Source: an uncultured Collinsella sp. (GTDB taxonomy: Bacteria > Actinomycetota > Coriobacteriia > Coriobacteriales > Coriobacteriaceae). Taken from it: a stretch of DNA of 43,946 bases. The position numbers and the translations under genes are program-made. The stretch covers positions 1 to 43,946 of the forward strand of contig URSO01000011.1 of the NCBI GenBank assembly GCA_900550415.1. The letters run 5' to 3'. Shown here in pieces: positions 15,192-23,572 of the stretch; the first letter of the stretch is position 1; each line of letters opens with the position of its first letter. The notes beneath the pieces were generated by a model. The model was not told where the DNA came from and did not search any database. It worked only from the letters and a program-made list of their open reading frames with translations.

Positions 15192-18100
15192 TAGCTCAGC
15201 CTCCCGTGCTCGACCGAAAGCGAGAAATCGGCAAACGCGCAGGTGCTGGCACGGTGGCTTACGAGCACAATGGTCTTGCCGCGGCGCTTGAGCTCGTCGA
15301 TTGCCTGCATCACGGACGCCTCGTTGAGGGCATCGAGCGCGCTGGTGGGTTCGTCGAGCAAGATGAAGGGTGCGTCGTTGAGGAAGATGCGCGCAAGGCC
15401 GATGCGCTGGCGCTCGCCGCCCGAAAGCGAGTCGCCCAGTTCGGCAACGGGCGTGTCGAATCCCTGCGGCAGACGGTCGATGAGCGTGGTGAGTGAGGCG
15501 GAGCGGCAAGCGTCGAGCAGCTCGGTATCGGTGGCGTTGGCGTGCGCGACCAGCAGGTTCTCGCGTACGGTGCCGCAGAACAGATGCGTGTTCTGGGTCA
15601 TATAGGCCTCGTGGCTGCGCAGGCTCGCCGTGTTGATGTGGCGGGCATCGACGCCGCTCATCGTGATGGTGCCGGCTGCGGGGTCCCAAAAGCGCATGAG
15701 CAGCTTGAGCAGCGTCGACTTGCCCGAGCCCGAGCGTCCCATGATGCAGGTCATGGTGCCGGGCGCAAAGGTGCAGGTCACGTCGTCGAGGATGAGACTC
15801 GAGGCGGGGTTGTTCGCGGCCTGCTCTGTGGTGTCGGCACCGCCCGCGTCCACGCCGCCCGCATAGCTAAAGCTCACATGCTCGGCTGCGGCGCCGGCAA
15901 ACCCAACGTCCTGTCCGTCGGAGACCTCGGCGCACTGGGGCTGCTCGTCGAGCAGATCGAGCACGCGTGCGCCCGAGGCGAGCGTCTCCTGCAGTGAGGC
16001 GCCCAGGCGGCTCACGGCCATCACCGAGCCAAACGACGACACAAAGGTAAAGACGGCGACAAACGCTGCGGCAAAATCAATCGTTCCCGCAGACACCAGC
16101 TGCAGCGCACGCCCGAGCATCACCAGATTGGCCGCAAGAATAAGCGCATCGGCTACGGCCTCGCTGGCCGCCTGGCGGCGCTTGAGGCGCGCGTCCACGG
16201 CGCCGACTTGCTCGGTCAGCTTGCCCAGGGCACGGCTGCGATCGGCGCCACCGGCAAACTGGATAGTCTCGGACGCGCCGCGCAGACTGTCGAGCACAAA
16301 GGCGCCCAGCTTACCGGCGCCCTCGCGGCTCTGGCGACCGGTGGTGCCGCATGCCTTGGCCGAGGTCAGGGGCAGCAGCACGCCCAGGACCGCGTAGGCC
16401 ACGAGCGCGATGCCCGCGAGCTCGGGGCTCACAGCCAGCAAAAAGCCCTCAAACACAACGGTGCAGACCAGTGCGATGGCAATGGGCGAGATGGTGTGCG
16501 CGTAGAAGACCTCGAGCAGCTCGATATCCGAGGTGACCAGGCTCACGAGCTCGCCCTTGCCGCGGCCCTCGAGCTTGGCGGGGGCGAGCTGGCGCAGGGC
16601 GCCAAACACCAGGTCGCGAATGTGTGCGAGCAGACGGAATGCGATGTAATGGTTGCAGAGCTGCTCGCCGTAGTGGAGCGGCCCGCGCGCGATGCCGCAG
16701 GCGGCGCAGGCCGCGCATGCTGCGATAAGACCAAGCCCCAAGGCGTTGCGGCCCAGCGCGGCCATAAGGCCAAGGGCGCCAAAGGCCGGCACGAACGCGG
16801 CGGTGAGCATGCCGATGCTGCCTAGCGCGACGGCTAGCACAAGCCAGCCGGCAAGCGGTCGGACGAGCCCCATCATGCGCCACATGATGGACGGCGCCGA
16901 GCGACGGGCGCGGCCGGAGTCAGGCGCCGCGGCAGCGGAAGACGAGCCGGCACCGTTGAGGCCATCGGTACAGGCAGTACTGTCGCCAACAGCCTCAACC
17001 GCGCCGGCATCCTCGGCATCATCCTCCGCATACGCATATGCCGAGAGCTGCTCCTGGCTGTTCCACATGCGCGCATAGGCGCCCGCGCTCGACAGGAGCT
17101 CATCATGGGTGCCGCGCTCGGCAATGCGACCGCGCTCCAGCACCAGAATCTGGTCGGCGTCCACGATCGTCGACAGGCGATGCGCCACCACAATTACGGT
17201 GTGCTCGCCGGCAAGCGACGCGATGACCTCGCCGATCGCGGCCTCGCTTGCGGCATCGACGTTGCTCGTCGCCTCGTCAAACACATAGATGGGCGAGTCG
17301 TGCAGCAGGGCGCGGGCCATGCACACGCGCTGGCGCTGGCCGCCCGAAAGGTTGGTGCCGCCCTCGTTAATCACCATGTCGAGCCCGCCGTTGGCCTGCA
17401 CAAAGGCCGCCACGCGCGTGCGGCCGAGCGCGCGCAAAAGCTCGGCGTCGGTGGCGTTGGGCCGGGCGAGCAGCAGGTTGTCGCGCAGGGTGCCGGCAAA
17501 CAGGTAGTCGTTGGTGGGCACCAGCGTGACGGCGCGCATGAGTGAGGTGGCCGTGGCATCGCGCAGTTCAACGCCGCCGATGCGAACGCTGTCACGGTAG
17601 GCACCCTTGCGGCCCGCGATAATCCCCGCGAGCGTGGACTTGCCGCCGCCGCTTTCGCCCACGAGTGCCACGAGCGAGCCGTGCGCAATGGTCGCGCTGG
17701 CGCTGTCCAGCACCGTGCGGTCGCCGTATGCATAGCTCACGCCCGCGAGCTCGATATTGCCGCGACCGTCAAGCTCAACATCGCCGCGCTCGGGCTCGGA
17801 CGTATCCAAAATGCCAAACATGCGGCGCGAGGCGGCCATGCCGTTCATAGCCGTGTGGAACAGCGATCCCAGGCGGCGCATGGGCAAAAAGAACTCCTGC
17901 GACAGAAAGACGATGAGGAAGGCCGCCTCAAAGCCGATCTTGCCCGTGGCGAGCTGCAGCGCGGCTACGATAATGCCGAGCGCGGCGCCCATATAGACGA
18001 CCAGGTCCATAACGCAAATGGAGCGCAGCTGCATCACCAGCAGGCGCATGGTCGCTGTGCGGAAACGCTCGGACTCGGCGTTGATGCGCTCGTGCCAGCT

Positions 18101-18757
18101 GCGATCGGCCTGGTAGACCTTAAGGGTGGTGAGACCCTGCACGGCCTCCAGGAACATGCCGCCAAGATCGACATAGCTGCCCCAGTACTCGGCACCGATC
18201 TTTTTGGCGTTGCGCATGACCATCATGATGGAGACGGGGATGACCGGAACGCAGGCGAGCAGCAGCGCGGCGGGAAGACCCGCTTGGCCCACGAGCAGTA
18301 CAAACAGCGTGATGGGTGCCAAGCCGGCAAAGAAGAGCTGCGGCAGGTAACCGCCAAAGTACACCTGGAGTTGCGTGGCGCCCTCGACGCTGGTCTGGAC
18401 GGCCTCGGCGGTGGGGACGGTCTCGGTGTAGGAGGGGCCGAGTGCGGTGAGCTTGTCGTAGACGAGCGAGCGCACGCGGCGGACGGCCTCGAACGCGGCC
18501 TTGTCGCCGGCGCGTTGGGCCAGGTAGATGGAGGCGGCGCGCACGATGATGGCGGCGGCGAGCGGCAAGGCCGCCTGTGCGAGGGCATCGACGGCGAGCG
18601 CGGCGGAAAGACCGTCCGTGACGATGCCGCCCAAGATGCGCGCAAGCACCCACATCACCGTGATGTTTGCCATGAGCGCGATCCATTTAAACAGGACGCT
18701 CGCCACAATGTAGGGCGTTGCCTGCGGAACCAGGGAGAAGAGCCGCTTCTCGAACAT
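15191..18757 (-). CDS. Fused two-unit ABC transporter (TMD-NBD-TMD-NBD, CydDC-like)
   Basis: 1188-residue inner-membrane ABC exporter containing both half-transporters. Unit 1: membrane domain about 1-310, Walker A GESGGGKST near 366, signature LSGGQRQR near 470, Walker B IYVFDEATS. A Ser/Ala-rich linker at about 590-630 follows. Unit 2: membrane domain to about 930, Walker A GRSGSGKST near 1006, signature LSGGERQR near 1110, Walker B FILLDEPTS. The layout is like CydD joined to CydC (a cysteine/glutathione exporter needed for cytochrome bd), but generic multidrug or lipid exporters look similar. It is coupled to the YgbA-like gene, so a redox or nitrosative-stress role is possible. Confidence 0.88.
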   Translation of the reverse strand: MFEKRLFSLVPQATPYIVASVLFKWIALMANITVMWVLARILGGIVTDGLSAALAVDALAQAALPLAAAIIVRAASIYLAQRAGDKAAFEAVRRVRSLVYDKLTALGPSYTETVPTAEAVQTSVEGATQLQVYFGGYLPQLFFAGLAPITLFVLLVGQAGLPAALLLACVPVIPVSIMMVMRNAKKIGAEYWGSYVDLGGMFLEAVQGLTTLKVYQADRSWHERINAESERFRTATMRLLVMQLRSICVMDLVVYMGAALGIIVAALQLATGKIGFEAAFLIVFLSQEFFLPMRRLGSLFHTAMNGMAASRRMFGILDTSEPERGDVELDGRGNIELAGVSYAYGDRTVLDSASATIAHGSLVALVGESGGGKSTLAGIIAGRKGAYRDSVRIGGVELRDATATSLMRAVTLVPTNDYLFAGTLRDNLLLARPNATDAELLRALGRTRVAAFVQANGGLDMVINEGGTNLSGGQRQRVCMARALLHDSPIYVFDEATSNVDAASEAAIGEVIASLAGEHTVIVVAHRLSTIVDADQILVLERGRIAERGTHDELLSSAGAYARMWNSQEQLSAYAYAEDDAEDAGAVEAVGDSTACTDGLNGAGSSSAAAAPDSGRARRSAPSIMWRMMGLVRPLAGWLVLAVALGSIGMLTAAFVPAFGALGLMAALGRNALGLGLIAACAACAACGIARGPLHYGEQLCNHYIAFRLLAHIRDLVFGALRQLAPAKLEGRGKGELVSLVTSDIELLEVFYAHTISPIAIALVCTVVFEGFLLAVSPELAGIALVAYAVLGVLLPLTSAKACGTTGRQSREGAGKLGAFVLDSLRGASETIQFAGGADRSRALGKLTEQVGAVDARLKRRQAASEAVADALILAANLVMLGRALQLVSAGTIDFAAAFVAVFTFVSSFGSVMAVSRLGASLQETLASGARVLDLLDEQPQCAEVSDGQDVGFAGAAAEHVSFSYAGGVDAGGADTTEQAANNPASSLILDDVTCTFAPGTMTCIMGRSGSGKSTLLKLLMRFWDPAAGTITMSGVDARHINTASLRSHEAYMTQNTHLFCGTVRENLLVAHANATDTELLDACRSASLTTLIDRLPQGFDTPVAELGDSLSGGERQRIGLARIFLNDAPFILLDEPTSALDALNEASVMQAIDELKRRGKTIVLVSHRASTCAFADFSLSVEHGRLS

Positions 18758-18969
18758 GAAACCTCCGATGCCGTAACGGTGCCGGGCGGGGTCCTCGGCA
18801 GCCGATTAGTTAGCCAAATGCAACTAGAGTAACATCGTGCAGCAGGTAAGTATGCCGAGGGTAATTTTTTAGCCGATGAACTGCGTAGAAAGTCCAAAAT
18901 TGTTGAGTGCAGCGAACTTTATGGCGGACGGAGTGCAGGCGCAATTCTGATCGTGTGCGGCCCCGCTCC

Positions 18970-19036
18970 AAAACGTGTACGTCAGCCTCCGAAAGCTGCA
19001 AAAAATGACATGTTTGGAGGCTGATGTACATGTTTG
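18970..19036. repeat. Inverted-repeat element upstream of the LarC2 gene
   Basis: AAACGTGTACGTCAGCCTCC and its near-complement GGAGGCTGATGTACATGTTT, with three mismatches, bracket about 20 bases. It lies in the 384-base gap between the divergent ABC and LarC2 genes, where no other clear signal was seen. No coding content. Confidence 0.7.
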
Positions 19037-19141
19037 GATAGGGGCGAGGGCGGCGACGGACGAAAGTCACGCCTGTGCCACGTCCGATGTGCTAGCGTTT
19101 GGATGAACAAAACGAGCCCGTGCGGAAAGGATCCGGACCGT

Positions 19142-19627
19142 ATGCAACGTGGAAGTACATCTCCGCTGTCCCGCGAGACCGATGCGCCCGAAACCATCGT
19201 CAAGCTGGAGTGCGACATCGACGATGCATCGCCCGAGGTACTCGCCTATGCCGCCGACCGCCTGCGCGAGGCAGGCGCCCGCGAGGTGCACTGGCTGCCC
19301 CTCTACTGCAAAAAAGGCCGCCCCGGCTGGCAGCTGCAGGTGATCTGCTCGCATGAGGATATCGAACGCCTGCAGACGATTATCTTTTTGGAAACCACGA
19401 CCAACGCCGTTCGTCGCCAGGTGATGGAACGCGTTTGCCTGCCGCGTCGTTTTGAGCAGGTAGCGACGCCTTGGGGCGAGGTGTCCGTTAAGGTGGCGAC
19501 CCTGCCAGACGGCAGCGAGCGCGCGGCTCCCGAGTACGAGGATTGCGCCCGTCTTGCCCGCGAACATGGCGTGCCACTCCAACGCGTGATGCAGGCGGCT
19601 CAGAGCGCGGCGCTACGATTCGAGTAG
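19142..19627 (+). CDS. LarC C-terminal domain-only protein (nickel-pincer insertion, LarC2)
   Basis: 161 residues matching only the C-terminal half of LarC, the CTP-dependent enzyme that inserts nickel into the lactate racemase pincer cofactor. Landmarks are LECDIDDASPEVLAYAADRL, KKGRPGWQLQVIC, LETTTNAVRR and TPWGEVSVKVA with APEYEDCARLAREHGVPL. The N-terminal LarC1 part and the other lar genes are not nearby. The start at 19142 has GGAAAGGA about 10 bases upstream; an ATG at 19103 is possible but lacks a good ribosome site. It could work with a LarC1 encoded elsewhere or be a repurposed nucleotide-binding domain. Confidence 0.75.
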   Translation: MQRGSTSPLSRETDAPETIVKLECDIDDASPEVLAYAADRLREAGAREVHWLPLYCKKGRPGWQLQVICSHEDIERLQTIIFLETTTNAVRRQVMERVCLPRRFEQVATPWGEVSVKVATLPDGSERAAPEYEDCARLAREHGVPLQRVMQAAQSAALRFE

Positions 19628-19699
19628 CACGGTAGATGGGCTCCACATCCGCCGGACCCCGTATTCAGCCCCCATCAACCCCACCCGAAAGGACTCCCC

Positions 19700-20248
19700 A
19701 TGAAATACCTCATCGCCTCCGACATCCACGGCTCGGCATACTGGACCGAGCGCCTGGTCGCCGCCATCGAATCCGAGCAGCCCGACCGCATCGTGCTGCT
19801 GGGTGACCTGCTCTACCACGGCCCGCGCAACGACCTGCCGCGCGACTACGCCCCCAAGCGTGTGATTCCGCTGCTCAACGCCCTGGCCGACCGCATCATC
19901 GCGGTGCGCGGCAACTGCGACGCCGAGGTCGACCAGATGGTCCTCGACTTTCCCGTCATGGCGGACTACGCCACGCTGTTCGACGAGACCGGTCGCGAGC
20001 TGTTCCTGACGCACGGCCACGTCTTTGGCGCCGGCATGCACAACAGCGTCGACCACGCGCCCGCGCTGCCCGAGGGCTCCGCGCTCGTCTACGGCCACAC
20101 GCACATCAAGGTTAACGAGGCAAGCGCCGCGCACCCGGGCCTGTGGCTCTTCAACCCCGGCAGCGTGAGCATTCCCAAGGACGGTGCGCACAGCTACGGC
20201 ATCTACGAGGGCGGCGCGTTCCGTCACGTGATCCTGGAGGAGGAGTAA
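19700..20248 (+). CDS. YfcE/MJ0936-type metallophosphoesterase
   Basis: 182-residue calcineurin-like phosphodiesterase. Metal-binding motifs run in order: IASDIHGSAYWTER, LLGDLLYHGPR, AVRGNCDAEVD, LTHGHVFGAG and VYGHTHIK, followed by FNPGSVSIPK. GAAAGGA lies 7 bases before the ATG. It is three bases upstream of mazG, so the two are likely co-transcribed and both may deal with nucleotide-type substrates. The natural substrate is not known for this family. Confidence 0.88.
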   Translation: MKYLIASDIHGSAYWTERLVAAIESEQPDRIVLLGDLLYHGPRNDLPRDYAPKRVIPLLNALADRIIAVRGNCDAEVDQMVLDFPVMADYATLFDETGRELFLTHGHVFGAGMHNSVDHAPALPEGSALVYGHTHIKVNEASAAHPGLWLFNPGSVSIPKDGAHSYGIYEGGAFRHVILEEE

Positions 20249-20250
20249 CC

Positions 20251-21111
20251 ATGGCCGAGCATATGGCTCAGCAAAATGCCGAGGGTTCGCGCGACCTGTC
20301 CACGCTGGTCGACGCGTCGGCCGAGCTGCAGCATCTGGTGCAGACCATCTGGCGCCTGCGTCAGCCCGATGGCTGCCCGTGGGACCGCGAGCAGACGCAT
20401 CAGAGCATTGGCAAGAACATGATCGAGGAAGCCTACGAGGCGCTCGATTGCATTGAGGCGGACGACGTGGCACATCTGCGCGAGGAGCTGGGCGATGTGC
20501 TCATGCAGGTGGTGCTGCATGCGCAGATTGCGGCGGACGCCGGTGAGTTTTCGCTGGCCGATGTGGCACGCGATATCGACGCCAAGCTCATCCGCCGCCA
20601 CCCACACGTGTTTGGCGATGCGGACGCCGAGAGCTCCGACGAGGTTCTCAAGATCTGGGACGAGGTCAAGCTTGCCGAGAAGGCCGCCAAAGACCAGGCC
20701 GTGGCGGCAGGCGAGGCCGCGCCCGAGGGTCTGCTCGACGGCGTGCCCACGCACCTGCCGGCGCTGATGCAGGCTCAGAAGGTGTCGCGCAAGGCGGCTG
20801 CCGTGGGCTTTGAGTGGGAGACGGTCCAGGACGTGTGGGACGAGGTCGCCGAGGAGCGTGCCGAGTTTGAGGCCGAGGCTTCCGGCTCGCCCGAGCGCGA
20901 GATGGAGTTTGGCGACCTGCTCTTTGCTCTGGTCAACGTTGCGCGCAAGGAGGGAATCGACGCCGAGAGCGCCCTGCGTGCCAGCACGGCAAAGTTCCGC
21001 CGCCGCTGGGCCGCGATGGAGCAGATGGCGGCCGACGCCCACGTGGATCTGGCCGAGCTTTCGACCCACGGCCTCAATGACCTCTGGGATGCCGCAAAGG
21101 CAGAGGAGTAA
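20251..21111 (+). CDS. mazG: Nucleoside triphosphate pyrophosphohydrolase MazG
   Basis: 286-residue all-alpha NTP pyrophosphohydrolase that clears NTPs to NMPs. The conserved PDGCPWDREQTHQS, IEEAYEALDCI and REELGDVLMQVVLHA carry the EExxE...ExxD Mg-binding site; a second MazG half lies after residue 165 (REMEFGDLLFALVNVARK). The ATG at 20251 follows GGAGGAGG; the longer frame from 20143 overlaps the previous gene. A strong terminator follows. Confidence 0.93.
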   Translation: MAEHMAQQNAEGSRDLSTLVDASAELQHLVQTIWRLRQPDGCPWDREQTHQSIGKNMIEEAYEALDCIEADDVAHLREELGDVLMQVVLHAQIAADAGEFSLADVARDIDAKLIRRHPHVFGDADAESSDEVLKIWDEVKLAEKAAKDQAVAAGEAAPEGLLDGVPTHLPALMQAQKVSRKAAAVGFEWETVQDVWDEVAEERAEFEAEASGSPEREMEFGDLLFALVNVARKEGIDAESALRASTAKFRRRWAAMEQMAADAHVDLAELSTHGLNDLWDAAKAEE

Positions 21112-21118
21112 GACTGCG

Positions 21119-21160
21119 GGGGCGACGGGACGGACTTGTCCCATCGCCCCTATTATTTTT
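21119..21160 (+). terminator. Rho-independent terminator after mazG
   Basis: GGGGCGACGGGAC (21119-21131) pairs with GTCCCATCGCCCC (21138-21150), followed by TATTATTTTTT. Confidence 0.88.
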
Positions 21161-21168
21161 TAAAAAGA

Positions 21169-21223
21169 TTGTATCCCTTGGCTAACTTAGGGCATAATGC
21201 AAAAAGTGCGATAAGGCTAACTT
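21169..21223 (+). promoter_or_regulatory. Likely eno promoter with a direct repeat
   Basis: TTGTAT (21169-21174) and CATAAT (21193-21198) with an 18-base spacer form a plausible promoter. GGCTAACTTA occurs twice, at 21180-21189 in the spacer and at 21214-21223 downstream, 34 bases apart, a possible regulator site. Confidence 0.5.
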
Positions 21224-21300
21224 ATGAACCTGCGCGCCGCTGTAGCGTGCAAGCCGTGTCGCCAAGCATTCAACCCGTTTCCAAGTGAGAGGGAGACAAC

Positions 21301-22590
21301 ATGAGCGATATTTTGGACGTCTACGGTCGCGAGGTGCTCGACAGCCGCGGCAATCCCACCGTCGAGGTCGAGGTCGTGCTCGAGGACGGCAGCTTTGGCC
21401 GCGCAATGGTGCCTTCGGGTGCTTCGACCGGCGCCTTTGAGGCCTGCGAGCTGCGTGATGGCGACAAGGGCCGCTATCTGGGCAAGGGCGTCTCTCGGGC
21501 CGTCGAGCACGTCAATAACGAGTGCGCTAACGCCGTCGTGGGCCTCGACGCCTTCGACCAGCGCGCCGTCGATGCCGCGCTGATTGCCGCGGACGGTACC
21601 CCCAACAAGACCAAGCTCGGTGCCAACGCCATCCTGGGCGTGTCGCTGGCCGTCGCCCGCGCCGCTGCCGAGTCGGCGGGCCTGTCGCTGTACCAGTACC
21701 TGGGCGGCGTCAACGCCCACCTGCTGCCCACGCCTATGATGAATATCCTCAACGGTGGCGTCCATGCCGACAATAACGTTGACTTCCAGGAGTTCATGAT
21801 CATGCCGGTGGGCGCCCCGAGCTTTGCCGAGGGCCTGCGTTGGTGCGCCGAGGTCTACCACACCCTTAAGGGCGTGCTGCACGAGGCGGGCCTGGGCGGC
21901 GGCGTGGGCGACGAGGGCGGCTTTGCGCCCAACCTCAAGACCAATGCCGAGCCGTTCGAGTACATTACCAAGGCCGTCGAGAAGGCTGGCTTTAAGCCCG
22001 GCGTCGACTTCATGTACGCCATGGATCCGGCCTCGACCGAGTTCTACAACGCCGAGACCGGCATGTACGAGCTCAAGGGCGAGGGCGTGGAGTACACGAG
22101 TGCCCAGATGGTTGATTACTGGGAGAAGCTCGTCGACACCTATCCCATCATCTCCATCGAGGACGGCATGGCCGAGGAGGACTGGGACGGTTGGGTTGAG
22201 CTTACCCGCCGCATTGGCAACAAGGTGCAGCTGGTGGGCGACGACCTGTTCGTCACCAACACCGAGCGCCTCAAGAAGGGCATCGAGCTGGGTGCCGCCA
22301 ACGCGATCCTGGTCAAGGTCAATCAGATCGGCACGCTCACCGAGTCGCTCGAGGCCATCGAGACCGCCAAGGAGGCCGGTTACGCCTGCATCGTGAGTCA
22401 CCGCTCCGGCGAGACCGAGGATTCCACGATCGCCGACCTGGTCGTGGGCGTCAATGCCGGCCAGATCAAGTCGGGCGCCCCGTGCCGCAGCGACCGTATC
22501 GCCAAGTACAACCAGCTCATTCGCATCGAGGACGAGCTCGAGGGCAGCGCGCGCTACGCCGGCAAGGCCGCGTTCTACAACATTCGCTAA
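21301..22590 (+). CDS. eno: Enolase
   Basis: Glycolytic enolase of 429 residues (2-phosphoglycerate to phosphoenolpyruvate). Hallmarks are the N-terminal REVLDSRGNPTVEVEV, SGASTGAFEA, metal-binding MDPAS, SIEDGMAEEDW and GDDLFVTN, the catalytic lysine region LVKVNQIGTLTE, and SHRSGETEDSTIADL. The length is typical. GAGAGGGAG precedes the ATG. It makes PEP, which also powers the PTS genes in this window. Confidence 0.98.
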   Translation: MSDILDVYGREVLDSRGNPTVEVEVVLEDGSFGRAMVPSGASTGAFEACELRDGDKGRYLGKGVSRAVEHVNNECANAVVGLDAFDQRAVDAALIAADGTPNKTKLGANAILGVSLAVARAAAESAGLSLYQYLGGVNAHLLPTPMMNILNGGVHADNNVDFQEFMIMPVGAPSFAEGLRWCAEVYHTLKGVLHEAGLGGGVGDEGGFAPNLKTNAEPFEYITKAVEKAGFKPGVDFMYAMDPASTEFYNAETGMYELKGEGVEYTSAQMVDYWEKLVDTYPIISIEDGMAEEDWDGWVELTRRIGNKVQLVGDDLFVTNTERLKKGIELGAANAILVKVNQIGTLTESLEAIETAKEAGYACIVSHRSGETEDSTIADLVVGVNAGQIKSGAPCRSDRIAKYNQLIRIEDELEGSARYAGKAAFYNIR

Positions 22591-22785
22591 ACGGGCGAAT
22601 TTGGCGAGGAGGAGGCTGACTCGGTTCCGCCCCGCCTTGGCTGGACGCCGCAAAGCGCTGTGGGCGCTGGGCCATATGGCTCAGCGCCTTTTTTATGTCG
22701 AGCAAAGGCTGGCGAAGGCGGTGCGGGCGCTCGTGCTATAACTAAAGGACTTAGCGCAAACAAACCTCAACCGCACAAGGCGCAC

Positions 22786-23544
22786 ATGGATCAGATTTAC
22801 GACAACAGGTACTATTCCGCCGGTTCACGCGAGCCGTCGCCTCGCCGTGCACGCACGGTGCAGCTCGGTGGGTCCGCTTATGCCGGCGCCGACCGCTCCA
22901 CGCAGCGCCCGGCAAGTACCTCGCGCCCCAATGCTCAATCAAATACCTTGGCAGATGGACCGGTGCGCCCGGCACGTTCGACACATGCGTCGCGTCCCTC
23001 GGCCCAGACGCACGACAGGTCGAGCAGGCCTTCGAGCCGTCTTTCGGGCTCGGACTTTATGCGCTACGCCAACGACAATGCGGTGGTCAAGGCGATCTAT
23101 GACTTTACGCATGGCTCTCTGCGTCCGCTGTTTATCGGTATCGTGGTGGCTCTGGCGCTCGTGAGCCTGTATTTCCCCGTGCGCGACCTGTACGTTGCAA
23201 AACGCTCGAACGACATCTTGGCCAAGCAGGTCGAGATTCGCGAGCAATACAAAGATGAGATGAAAAAAGACACTGACAAGTGGTTCTCGGAAGAGGGCAT
23301 TAAGGATCGGGCACGGGAACTGGGCATGGCGATGCCCGGCGAGAAGAGGATTGAAGTGCTGGGCCTGGACGATGATTCGGATTCGTCGTCGAGCAAAAAG
23401 TCCTCAAACGCCAAGAAGGCCAGTGAAGTGGCCAAAGAGATCGAAGAGGTCGGCAAGGACGCACCGTGGTACATCCAGACGCTCGATATGCTGTTTGGAT
23501 TTAACGGCGTCGAGGGCCAGACGGTCGCGTCCAGCGGCGAGTAG
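22786..23544 (+). CDS. DivIC/FtsB-type septum formation initiator
   Basis: 252-residue single-pass membrane protein. Residues 1-110 are a long, basic, Ser/Arg-rich cytoplasmic region; a membrane helix lies at about 113-132 (LFIGIVVALALVSLYFPV); then a short coiled-coil extracytoplasmic segment (YVAKRSNDILAKQVEIREQY) with the FtsB-like KWFSEEGIKDRARELGMAMPGE. A Ser/Lys-rich tail follows. It links FtsL/FtsQ-type partners in the divisome. The position between eno and ppx is the usual actinobacterial arrangement. The start at 22786 has AAGG 6 bases upstream; an earlier frame start at 22660 overlaps a hairpin after eno. Confidence 0.85.
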   Translation: MDQIYDNRYYSAGSREPSPRRARTVQLGGSAYAGADRSTQRPASTSRPNAQSNTLADGPVRPARSTHASRPSAQTHDRSSRPSSRLSGSDFMRYANDNAVVKAIYDFTHGSLRPLFIGIVVALALVSLYFPVRDLYVAKRSNDILAKQVEIREQYKDEMKKDTDKWFSEEGIKDRARELGMAMPGEKRIEVLGLDDDSDSSSSKKSSNAKKASEVAKEIEEVGKDAPWYIQTLDMLFGFNGVEGQTVASSGE

Positions 23545-23572
23545 GCGAGTAGCGCCCGGAGGGGAGCCCGCA

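Noticed and set aside
17681..18832. 383-codon plus-strand frame opposite the ABC transporter
   Set aside because: The sense frame has complete ABC motifs; this frame has none.
19034..19141. N-terminal extension of the LarC2 gene from 19034
   Set aside because: The extension is non-homologous and overlaps the inverted repeat; the ribosome site supports the start at 19142.
21217..22653. 478-codon minus-strand frame opposite enolase
   Set aside because: It is the shadow of a highly conserved gene.
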